Below, piece by piece: positions 1-5,544 of a stretch of DNA of 5,544 bases. The stretch spans positions 1-5,544 of the forward strand of contig JACMQE010000256.1 of assembly GCA_014377145.1 (NCBI GenBank). The letters are read 5' to 3'. Origin of the DNA: Glaciimonas sp. Lineage in GTDB: Bacteria; Pseudomonadota; Gammaproteobacteria; Burkholderiales; Burkholderiaceae. The stretch's first letter is position 1. The number at the start of each line of letters is the position of its first letter. The position numbers and the translations under genes are program-made. The notes below the pieces were generated by a model. It had not been told where the DNA came from. It saw only the letters and a program-made list of their open reading frames with translations, and did no database searches.

Positions 1-2238
1 AAAGCGGTCCGTCATGTTATTCGCTTCGTCATACTGTTTTTGCGCCAAAGCATGTGCCGCTGTGTCATCACTTTCGATCAAATACGATAGGGCCACATTT
101 TTAAGCGCACGCTTACCAGCCGACATTGCATCGGCGCTATAAACCCCGGGTGTTTGGTTGGCGTAATAAGCCGCTAACAAATCAGCATTGAGCGCCAGCG
201 ACAAACTATTACGCAAAAACTGACGCGCCGCGTGAATCGCTTGCGGATCGATGACGTCGGTTTGTTCGGCTAGCACGGCCTCTGAAGGCAAGGTAATGAC
301 GAGTTCACGAAAAGCCGTATCAAGTGTCGTGTCATTTAAGGTGACCTGAAAAGCATGGCCTAGCGTGTCGCTGTTGGATGCGGCGTCGCGTAATACCGAC
401 TCCAGCGAAGTGGCATCACCAGCTTGATTTACTGTTTTTATTGCCGCCGTCAATGCTAGCAAGCTACGGGTAGCGAGACGTTGCCCAGCTTCCCAGCGGT
501 TAAACGGATCGCTGTCATGCACCAGCAAGAATGCCAGATCCGCATCGGTATATTCTATATCGAGCACAACCGGAGCTGAAAAATTGCGTAGTATCGATGG
601 GACCGGTGCCTCTGCAACGTCGATAAAACGAAACGTTTGCTGAGCTTTTACCAGCTCCAGCACGCGCGTAGTGCCGGTCGGTTGATCTTTGCTGTCAGTC
701 TTCAAACACAGTGATAAATCGCGACCATGGCTATCCAGAAGACCCACCGCAACAGGGATATGAAACGCTAATTTTTTCTTCTGACCCGGCGTTGGCAAAC
801 ACGATTGCGACAAGCTAATGTCGTAGGTCTTTTTGGTGCTATCGTATTGCGTTTTAACTTGCACCCGTGGCGTTCCTGCCTGACTGTACCAACGTTCAAA
901 TTGGGTCAGATCGCGACCATTGGCATCCACCATTGCAGCGCGGAAATCATCACAGGCAACAGCTTGTCCATCGTGGCGCTTAAAGTACAAATCCATGCCT
1001 TTACGAAAGCCATCGCGACCTAGCAAGGTCTGATACATGCGGACAACTTCTGCACCTTTTTCATAAACAGTAAAAGTGTAAAAATTATTGATTTCTACGT
1101 AAGCGTCAGGGCGCACTGAGTGTGCCATCGGACCAGCATCTTCCGGAAATTGCGAATGGCGTAGGAGACGTACATCATCAATACGCTTGACTGCACGACC
1201 AATTTCAGTGCCGACCATATCGGCGGAGAATTCTTGGTCGCGAAAAACGGTCAATCCTTCCTTCAGTGACAACTGAAACCAGTCACGGCAAGTCACGCGA
1301 TTACCCGTCCAGTTATGAAAATATTCGTGGCCGACAACCGCTTCGATATTCGCATAATCAACATCAGTTGCCAGATGCGGATTAGCCAATACAAATTTGG
1401 TGTTAAAGACGTTCAGGCCTTTATTTTCCATCGCGCCCATATTGAAATCGCCAACACCAACAATCATAAAACGATCTAGATCCAGCTCCAGACCAAAACG
1501 TTCTTCATCCCAACGGATACTGTTTTTCAGTGAGTCCATCGCGTGCTGAGTTTTATCCAGATTACCCTTTTCTACCCAGACCTGAAGTAGCACTTTTCGA
1601 CCGGATTGCAGCTTATATTTTTCTTGCTGGCAGACTAGTTTTCCAGCAACCAGAGCAAACAAATATGATGGTTTTTTAAATGGATCTTTCCATTTTGCAT
1701 AATGACGACCATCGCCCAGATCACCCTTTTCAATCAGATTGCCGTTGGACAACAGCACTGGATATTTCTTTTTATTGGCACGTAGCATGACGGTGTATTT
1801 AGCCATCACATCCGGGCGATCTGGAAAGTAAGTAATTTTGCGAAAGCCTTCAGCTTCACATTGGGTAAAAAAGTTTCCATTAGAAACATACAGGCCCATT
1901 AGCGAGGTATTTTTCTCCGGCTGGGTCAAAGTTTCTATTTCAAGGATAACTTTGGCAGGCGCAAGCGGAATCCGCAACGTGCCAGCCTCCAGCTTATAAT
2001 GGCTGGGTTTTAATTGTTTGCCGTTTAAGCGCAGCTGTACCAATACCAGTTCTTCACCAAACAGTACAATCGCTTTATCGGCGCTTGCCGGGTTACGATG
2101 CATCACGATGCGTGTCGCGACATGGGTTACAGCAGAATCAAGGTCAAAGCCCATGTCTACCGTATCAACCCAATAAGAGGGGACGGTGTAGTTTTTACGG
2201 TAAATCGTGTTTGGCGGTGTCACCTTTCGGTTGAGCAT
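1..2238 (-). CDS. pepN: Aminopeptidase N (M1 zinc metallopeptidase), 3' end cut off by window edge
   Basis: The gene encodes a cytosolic metallo-aminopeptidase that removes N-terminal residues from peptides in the last steps of protein turnover. I translated all 746 visible codons and found no stop or frameshift. Numbering from the ATG at 2238, the exopeptidase motif GAMEN is residues 268-272. The zinc site is HEYFH at 304-308 with the third ligand Glu327 exactly 18 residues later, in KEGLTVF. The catalytic tyrosine is Tyr392 in VYEKGAEV. The strongly conserved stretches CEAEGFRKITYFPDRPDV and NWTGNRVTCRDWFQLSLK are also present. The visible part ends at EANNMTDRF, which in the ~870-residue E. 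coli enzyme leaves roughly 130 residues missing. The start is uncertain. ATG 2238 (MLNRKVTPPNTIYRKNY) best matches family length, but in-frame ATGs at 2262, 2301 and 2328 are also open and none has a strong ribosome site. It is divergent from the lipoprotein gene. Identity is near certain; only the start is in doubt. Confidence 0.97.
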   Translation of the reverse strand, partial: MLNRKVTPPNTIYRKNYTVPSYWVDTVDMGFDLDSAVTHVATRIVMHRNPASADKAIVLFGEELVLVQLRLNGKQLKPSHYKLEAGTLRIPLAPAKVILEIETLTQPEKNTSLMGLYVSNGNFFTQCEAEGFRKITYFPDRPDVMAKYTVMLRANKKKYPVLLSNGNLIEKGDLGDGRHYAKWKDPFKKPSYLFALVAGKLVCQQEKYKLQSGRKVLLQVWVEKGNLDKTQHAMDSLKNSIRWDEERFGLELDLDRFMIVGVGDFNMGAMENKGLNVFNTKFVLANPHLATDVDYANIEAVVGHEYFHNWTGNRVTCRDWFQLSLKEGLTVFRDQEFSADMVGTEIGRAVKRIDDVRLLRHSQFPEDAGPMAHSVRPDAYVEINNFYTFTVYEKGAEVVRMYQTLLGRDGFRKGMDLYFKRHDGQAVACDDFRAAMVDANGRDLTQFERWYSQAGTPRVQVKTQYDSTKKTYDISLSQSCLPTPGQKKKLAFHIPVAVGLLDSHGRDLSLCLKTDSKDQPTGTTRVLELVKAQQTFRFIDVAEAPVPSILRNFSAPVVLDIEYTDADLAFLLVHDSDPFNRWEAGQRLATRSLLALTAAIKTVNQAGDATSLESVLRDAASNSDTLGHAFQVTLNDTTLDTAFRELVITLPSEAVLAEQTDVIDPQAIHAARQFLRNSLSLALNADLLAAYYANQTPGVYSADAMSAGKRALKNVALSYLIESDDTAAHALAQKQYDEANNMTDRF

Positions 2239-2346
2239 AAGATGTAAAGACCAAAAAGCCATGGAAAGTACGATTCTACCAAGCAACCGCAAAATCTTCA
2301 TGCGATTTGGCTGAGATATCAAATTCATCGAGCATTCGTCTAACCA

Positions 2347-2375
2347 GCAATAAAAAGAGAGCCTTCACAGGTCAA
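2347..2375 (-). promoter_or_regulatory. Candidate sigma70-type promoter for pepN
   Basis: On the minus strand, TTGACC (2375-2370) matches five of six consensus -35 positions. A 17-base spacer separates it from TATTGC (2352-2347), a poor -10. Transcription would begin near 2340, just before the upstream in-frame ATG at 2328 and about 100 bases before the family-length start at 2238. The -35 box lies inside the inverted repeat at 2364-2382. The weak -10 keeps confidence low. Confidence 0.3.
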
Positions 2376-2382
2376 CTGTGAA
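2364..2382. repeat. 7-bp inverted repeat between pepN and the lipoprotein gene; possible operator
   Basis: TTCACAG, five bases (GTCAA), then CTGTGAA form a perfect 7-bp inverted repeat. It sits in the divergent intergenic region and covers the candidate -35 box of pepN. Its dyad form and position fit a regulator-binding site, but I cannot match it to a known family. No T-run follows on either strand, so a terminator is unlikely. Confidence 0.4.
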
Positions 2383-2448
2383 TAAGCTACCAACGAAATA
2401 TGAAGCTATATCATGCTCAAAAGTATATATACATAACAAACTTGCGAC

Positions 2449-2455
2449 AAGGAAA
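2449..2455 (+). promoter_or_regulatory. Ribosome binding site that decides the lipoprotein start
   Basis: AAGGAAA lies four bases before the ATG at 2460, a good Shine-Dalgarno position. The in-frame ATG further upstream at 2400 has no such site. Choosing 2460 places the lipobox cysteine at residue 15. An AT-rich stretch at about 2423-2433 could supply a -10 box, but I see no convincing -35 before it. Confidence 0.6.
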
Positions 2456-2459
2456 CCGT

Positions 2460-3086
2460 ATGAATCAATATCTAACCCTTGGCATGTTGTTGTTATCGGG
2501 TTGTGCGTCCGTTATTCGCAGCGACGTCACCACATTCAACGAATGGCCTGCCGATTTACCCGATAAATCGTTTGTCTTCACCCATACAGCCGAACAAAAT
2601 AATGATCTGGAATATCGCAAATATGAAACTCTGGTACGCGACACGCTGGAAAAGCTAGGTTTTATTTTTAAGTAACAGGAAAGCGCAATGAAAGCACAGT
2701 TAAAGTTTACTGTGCAATATGGTGTGACGTCACGCGACGTGCAGGTCGTAGAGCCGGTCATTATGGATCCTGGCTTCTATGGTTCGCTGTTCTACGGACT
2801 GGGCTGGGGCAACCATGGTTTTTACGGGTCTTTTAATGATCCATTCTGGTACAGCACCCCGGTCATAGCACAGCGTGAATCAAATTTTCAGCTTTTTACC
2901 CGACATGTAAACGTCGGTATTGCGCGTGCAAGCGACGCCAAAAAATTGTATGTCGTGACCGTTGTGAGCGAAGGTAGAATTAACTCGCTAACGATGGTGA
3001 TGCCGTATTTGATAAATAGCGCGTTTAGCGATTTTCCTAGAAAAAGTGGCATTCCACGTCGGATCGAATTAAACATAAAAGAGTAA
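2460..3086 (+). pseudogene. DUF4136-type outer-membrane lipoprotein, broken by one in-frame TAA
   Basis: The reading frame runs from ATG 2460 to TAA 3084-3086 with a single internal stop, TAA at 2673-2675. Both halves are in the same frame, so this is a nonsense change, not a frameshift; CAA (Gln) to TAA is the simplest route. The first half (71 residues) has a short hydrophobic signal and a lipobox LLSGC with Cys15, implying lipid attachment and an envelope location. It continues with TTFNEWPADLPDKSF and the NNDLEYRKYETLVRDTLEKLGF segment. The second half carries the aromatic and glycine-rich stretch (GFYGSLFYGLGWGNHGFYG), ESNFQLFTRHVNVGIARA and the C-terminal VMPYLINSAFSDFP. From memory these fit Burkholderiales lipoproteins annotated DUF4136, about 200 residues, function unknown. 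The signal lacks N-terminal positive charge, which is unusual; a start at 2400 would supply arginines but lacks a ribosome site. It may be a fresh pseudogene or two truncated products. Confidence 0.8.
2677..2690 (+). promoter_or_regulatory. Possible reinitiation site after the internal stop
   Basis: Directly after the TAA at 2673-2675 comes AGGAAAG (2677-2683), then ATG at 2688 in the original frame. This could let ribosomes restart and make a 132-residue C-terminal piece. That piece would have no signal peptide or lipobox, so it would probably stay in the cytoplasm. These bases were probably ordinary coding sequence (Gln-Glu-Ser-Ala-Met) before the stop arose, so the site may be accidental. 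Confidence 0.3.
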
Positions 3087-3226
3087 TTAAAAAGATAATT
3101 AAGTGCCACAAACACCCATCATCAACTGTCTTCATTTGTAGAAATACACAAAACCAATCGTACGTTCGGAAATTCTCAAGCCTGCGATTAGTTTTTTCGT
3201 TTGTTTAGTAAAAGTCTATTTACGTA
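3087..3226. other. Non-coding gap between two convergent broken genes
   Basis: This AT-rich stretch lies between the 3' end of the lipoprotein gene (plus) and that of the small membrane-protein remnant (minus). I looked for a transcription terminator and found only a weak 5-bp dyad at 3208-3223 without a suitable T-run. No convincing coding sequence, RNA gene or repeat is visible. Confidence 0.5.
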
Positions 3227-3405
3227 TTAAGAGTAAAGCCACTCAATGCCGAAAGTAATAAAACCAATCAAAATTACCAGCAGTATCAGCGCGATCAGCA
3301 AGCGACCAAACTTTGGTAAACCATCGGTGCCGGTCAGTTGCTATTCTAGATGACCCATCGGATTATCTTCATTGACAATTTCTTGGTGATCTTTTTTTCG
3401 CTCAT
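3227..3405 (-). pseudogene. Remnant of a ~60-residue single-span membrane protein
   Basis: Reading from ATG 3405, the frame MSEKK is lost within a run of seven A's (minus strand). Adding one A restores a continuous reading, MSEKKDHQEIVNEDNPMGHL then E, which meets an in-frame TAG at 3343-3341. After it comes QLTGTDGLPKFGR, a hydrophobic span of about 20 residues (LLIALILLVILIGFITFGI) and the end EWLYS with TAA at 3229-3227. The reconstructed protein is an acidic N-terminal tail plus one C-terminal membrane helix. I do not recognise a named family. The gene sits 21 bp downstream of the qor remnant on the same strand, consistent with a former shared transcript. The frameshift alone could be a sequencing slip in a homopolymer, but the separate nonsense codon argues for true decay. 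Confidence 0.65.
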
Positions 3406-3426
3406 AGGTGGCTCATTCTGGAATAA

Positions 3427-4157
3427 TTAAGAATGCAAAATTGTGGAGCCAGTGGTTTTACGCGCCTCCAAATCAATGTGCGCTTGCGCGACATCTTACA
3501 AAGCATAAAGCTGATTGATATCAATTTTAATTTTTTGGCTGGCGATCAGCTCAAATAAATCAGCCGCTGCGGCATCTAGTCAACAATATTCTCAGTCTTC
3601 GCATTGATCACATGGGTGCAAACGGCGGCCAACGCCAACACCTTTTTTTTGTCATAGCTGACAGTTCTAATCATATTTACGCCAAGCGCGCGCCCATTGT
3701 GATGCAATCAACCCGACGCCCCCAGCGGCTGCGTGAAACAATATTGTTTCACTACCCTGCAGCGGAAAGGTGCGACGGAACAAAGATTGCGCTTTCAAAG
3801 CCTACAACATCGCTGCGGCTGCAACGTCAAAAGAAATCGCATCAGGCAGCTGACATTACACACGCTTGTGAATAGACCCCATTAGGCGACCTGCGTAGGC
3901 GACGCGATCACCGGGTTTGAAGTTCTGCGCATTCGGGCCGACGGCCTCAATTACATCAGCCGCTTCTTGTCCCAATCTGCCAGGCAACGATTGCGGATAA
4001 AACCCCCTATGCGGAAATACACGTCAATAAAATTTAGTCCACACGCGGCATGCTGAATTCTGATCTCACCCAAGCCCGGATCGCCAACTTGAACATCGAC
4101 ATATTCCATCACTTCGAGACCACCGGTTCTGCTTATTCTGATTGCTTTCACCCTCAT
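3427..4157 (-). pseudogene. qor: Quinone oxidoreductase (zinc-independent MDR family), heavily decayed
   Basis: Intact relatives (about 325 residues) are cytosolic NADPH:quinone reductases. The N-terminus is clear from ATG 4157: KAIRISRTGGLEVMEYVDVQVG, then CGLNFIDVYFR. Frame is lost near 4003-4007, where a run of five G's reads as a two-base gain. In the next frame LGQEAADVIEAVGP and NFKPGDRVAYAGR follow. A second shift lies near 3872, with a short deletion near 3860. LPDAISFDVAAAAML then meets TAG at 3804-3802. The nucleotide-binding glycine motif survives as FHAAAGGVGLIASQWARA (about 3750-3690), followed by another shift near 3685. Near 3571-3581 a deletion of about 240 bp joins the Rossmann domain to the C-terminal AAADLFELIASQKIKIDI. 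TAA at 3498-3496 interrupts the tail, and ARKTTGSTIL precedes the natural stop at 3429-3427. No functional enzyme can be made. The family is confident; qor is used as the family symbol. Confidence 0.9.
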
Positions 4158-4184
4158 TTTTCTCGATTTAAAATAGAGAACTAC

Positions 4185-4214
4185 ATTTTAGGCCCAAGAA
4201 AATTATTCTGCCAA
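4185..4214 (-). promoter_or_regulatory. Sigma70-like promoter upstream of the qor remnant
   Basis: On the minus strand, TTGGCA (4214-4209; five of six -35 positions) is followed by an 18-base spacer and TAAAAT (4190-4185; five of six -10 positions). Transcription would begin near 4178, giving a leader of about 20 bases before the ATG at 4157; that leader contains the purine-rich GAGAAAA. The promoter looks intact although the gene behind it is ruined, so the locus may still be transcribed. The rest of the gap to 4316 shows no gene or clear terminator. Confidence 0.5.
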
Positions 4215-4316
4215 GCCAAAGCAAATGCGTCACTTGTATGTCATTCCACCGTTTAAAACATGCCCGGATAAGCACTTTCATTAATTAGAATAATTTGTCA
4301 AGTCAAATGCTCATTT

Positions 4317-4915
4317 TTATGCTTTCTTTTTCGAAACCAAATAAATGTTCATCAACAATAAGGCAGTTCCGGCTATTTGAATGCCGGTAACAGGTTCTTG
4401 CAAAATAAGCGCACCTAGCAACAAAGTTGAAACGCCCCCCACCATACCTGCCTGGGCAGAACTCGCAGCGCCGATTTGCAATGCTATCATATTCAAAAAT
4501 ACCGGCACTAAGGTGCAGAACACGGCGTTAATGGCTGACAACCCATAAACCGTTCCGTTGTCGGCTGAAATAGCATGGCTACCGGGTGCAACACCAAAAA
4601 TTATATGTATTGCAGCCCAAGAAAATCGAGAAAGCTAGACAGGTAATACCCTAGCAAACCAAGTATCACGACCCACACCCGATCAGCGTTTGACAGCGAC
4701 GGCTCGGAACGCATCTTCCAAAGCACGGCTGCCGCAAACAACGGAAACGTAAAGAGCATGCGAAACATGATCAACGTCATCGCCTCCACGTCGTAACGAT
4801 AAATTAATTTTGCAACAATAGCCTTAGCAGAAAAAAGTACCGCTCCGATAATCCCAATTACCAAGCCAGTAAGGTAAATCTTGCGGTCAGCTGAATGCAA
4901 GATAATAGGTATCAT
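4317..4915 (-). pseudogene. EamA/DMT-family membrane transporter with the middle deleted
   Basis: DMT transporters are inner-membrane proteins of about 300 residues with ten helices in two EamA repeats, exporting or exchanging small metabolites. Here only the two ends remain. From ATG 4915 the first 104 residues cover about three helices: TGLVIGIIGAVLFSAKAIVA, then LIMFRMLFTFPLFAAAVLW, then WVVILGLLGYYLSSFLDFLG, ending LQYI and a stop. In a different frame, from about 4604 down, the C-terminal part reads TVYGLSAINAVFCTLVPVFL, then AQAGMVGGVSTLLLGALILQ, the short EPVTG loop, a last helix and the tail VSKKKA with stop at 4319-4317. About 100 residues (roughly helices 4 to 7) are missing, and the junction near 4595-4606 also shifts frame. 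The substrate is unknown. No strong ribosome site precedes 4915; a lone TACAAT (4939-4934) could be a -10 box. Family assignment is firm and loss of function very likely. Confidence 0.87.
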
Positions 4916-4975
4916 AAGAGGTTTGATAACAGGATTGTAAATGGCATGTACGAATTGCGTTTTAGTAGAACATTT

Positions 4976-5001
4976 GTTTAGCTAAACCGACTTTAAAGTC
5001 G
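4976..5001. repeat. Two abutting perfect palindromes upstream of yebC
   Basis: GTTTAGCTAAAC (4976-4987) is a perfect 12-bp palindrome and is followed with no gap by the perfect 14-bp palindrome CGACTTTAAAGTCG (4988-5001). They lie between the divergent transporter remnant and yebC, just upstream of the candidate yebC promoter. The second could form a 5-bp stem with a TTAA loop followed by CATTTTTG, which resembles a weak terminator, but no intact plus-strand gene ends here. An operator is the more natural reading. Confidence 0.45.
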
Positions 5002-5003
5002 CA

Positions 5004-5031
5004 TTTTTGAGGGAGTGCAATATGATAAAAT
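5004..5031 (+). promoter_or_regulatory. Candidate extended -10 promoter for yebC
   Basis: TGATAAAAT (5023-5031) fits the extended -10 form TGn followed by TAAAAT. Only a weak -35 (TTTTTG, 5004-5009) lies 16 bases before the hexamer, which extended -10 promoters tolerate. An overlapping TATGAT at 5021-5026 is an alternative -10. Transcription would start near 5038, giving a leader of about 35 bases. That leader contains a small dyad, TATAG-ATAA-CTATA, at 5043-5056. Confidence 0.4.
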
Positions 5032-5072
5032 GCGTCTCTGATTATAGATAACTATAGCAAGAAAGAACCATC

Positions 5073-5544
5073 ATGGCGGGACACAGTAAATGGGCCAACA
5101 TCAAGCATAAAAAGGCTGCCACAGATGCCAAACGCAGCAAAATCTGGGCCCGCTTGATCAAAGAAATTACCGTCGCAGCCCGTATGGGCGGTAGTGACCC
5201 CGACACTAATCCACGTCTACGTCTGGCGATCGACAAGGCTGGTGATGCCAATATGCCGAAGGATAACGTGGTCCGCGCAACCCAGCGCGGTGCAGGCGAA
5301 CTGGACGGCATCAATTACGAAGAAGTCCGCTATGAAGGCTACGGCATCAACGGCGCTGCCGTCATCGTCGAATGTATGACTGACAACAAAATCCGGACGG
5401 TGGCTGAGGTGCGGCATGCGTTTTCTAAACACGGCGGCAATATGGGCGCCGAAGGCTCGGTCGCTTTTATGTTCAAACAATGCGGTCAGTTGCTATTTGC
5501 GCCGGGTACTAATGAAAATGCTTTAATAGTAGCGGCGCTCGAAG
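5073..5544 (+). CDS. yebC: YebC/PmpR (TACO1) family protein, 3' end cut off by window edge
   Basis: The first 157 codons of a normally ~240-residue protein are present without a stop. The family (DUF28) has been described both as DNA-binding transcriptional regulators, such as PmpR, and more recently as ribosome-associated factors easing translation of proline-rich stretches; its mitochondrial member TACO1 is a translational activator. The N-terminal signature [14 protein letters not shown] is residues 1-14. [14 protein letters not shown] (24-37) and [11 protein letters not shown] (46-56) follow. The hallmark [20 protein letters not shown] spans 86-105, and [16 protein letters not shown] comes later. 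The start is fixed by the family N-terminus; the site before it is the purine-rich AAGAAAGAA (5059-5067). Thr70 in RATQRG and Gln in FKQCGQ replace residues I remember as usually Ile and His, which may hint at relaxed constraint. In many Burkholderiales purD follows, but that lies outside the window. Confidence 0.97.
   Translation, partial: MAGHSKWANIKHKKAATDAKRSKIWARLIKEITVAARMGGSDPDTNPRLRLAIDKAGDANMPKDNVVRATQRGAGELDGINYEEVRYEGYGINGAAVIVECMTDNKIRTVAEVRHAFSKHGGNMGAEGSVAFMFKQCGQLLFAPGTNENALIVAALE

Noticed and set aside
805..1023. 72-codon plus-strand open frame
   Set aside because: It lies wholly opposite the intact pepN coding sequence.
2465..2761. 98-codon minus-strand open frame
   Set aside because: It is antisense to the lipoprotein gene, whose plus-strand frame shows a lipobox and family motifs.
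3208..3223. GTAAA / TTTAC dyad as a terminator for the convergent genes
   Set aside because: The stem is only 5 bp of A-T rich pairs and no clear T-run follows.
3733..3752. Perfect 20-bp palindrome GTGAAACAATATTGTTTCAC, resembling an operator
   Set aside because: It lies inside the qor remnant and is explained by the codons for the conserved Ser-Glu-Thr-Ile-Leu-Phe-His stretch, so the symmetry is probably accidental.
3612..3875. 87-codon open frame on the plus strand
   Set aside because: It is antisense to recognisable qor protein motifs on the minus strand, has no ribosome site, and its predicted protein resembles nothing I know.
4276..4300. AT-rich ATTAATTAGAATAAT segment beside TTGACA-like bases as a promoter or operator
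   Set aside because: The symmetry is imperfect, and no -10 lies at proper spacing from TTGACA; the better promoter for qor is at 4185-4214.
2460..4915. A genuine new multi-gene system (lipoprotein, small membrane protein, oxidoreductase, transporter)
   Set aside because: All four genes are disrupted and belong to unrelated common families, so there is no sign of a working joint system.
5217..5480. 87-codon minus-strand open frame inside yebC
   Set aside because: It lies opposite the strongly conserved yebC frame and has no independent support.

Overview
The window reads as chromosomal DNA of a Gram-negative beta-proteobacterium of the order Burkholderiales. The two housekeeping proteins at its ends, aminopeptidase N and YebC, match from memory the versions found in Oxalobacteraceae and relatives, and the broken genes between them are of types common in that order. 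Genus cannot be fixed from sequence alone. Base composition is moderate rather than high in GC, and the intervening genes are decayed. Together these suggest a lineage under relaxed selection, possibly a host-restricted or otherwise genome-reducing one (inference).

Layout. Positions 1-2238 (minus) hold most of an intact pepN, the M1-family zinc aminopeptidase; the C-terminal ~130 residues lie beyond the left edge. A divergent intergenic region (2239-2459) carries a 7-bp inverted repeat overlapping a candidate pepN -35 box. On the plus strand, 2460-3086 encodes a DUF4136-type lipoprotein interrupted by one in-frame TAA. Three minus-strand remnants follow: a ~60-codon single-membrane-span protein (3227-3405) with a homopolymer frameshift and a nonsense codon; a quinone oxidoreductase of the zinc-independent MDR family (3427-4157) with several frameshifts, two nonsense codons and a ~240-bp internal deletion, still preceded by a good sigma70-like promoter; and an EamA/DMT-family transporter (4317-4915) that has lost its middle membrane segments. 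At the right end, yebC starts at 5073 (plus) and runs off the window. Its upstream region has two abutting perfect palindromes and an extended -10 element.

How the genes work together. pepN and yebC are unrelated core functions (peptide turnover; translation or transcription accessory factor) that are still intact. The four genes between them are all damaged, to different degrees: one stop in the lipoprotein gene, two lesions in the small protein, many in qor, and a deletion with frame loss in the transporter. The small membrane gene lies 21 bp downstream of qor on the same strand and may once have been co-transcribed with it. I see no mobile element, phage gene, RNA gene, CRISPR array or new multi-gene system. 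The main story is progressive gene decay between two retained housekeeping genes.
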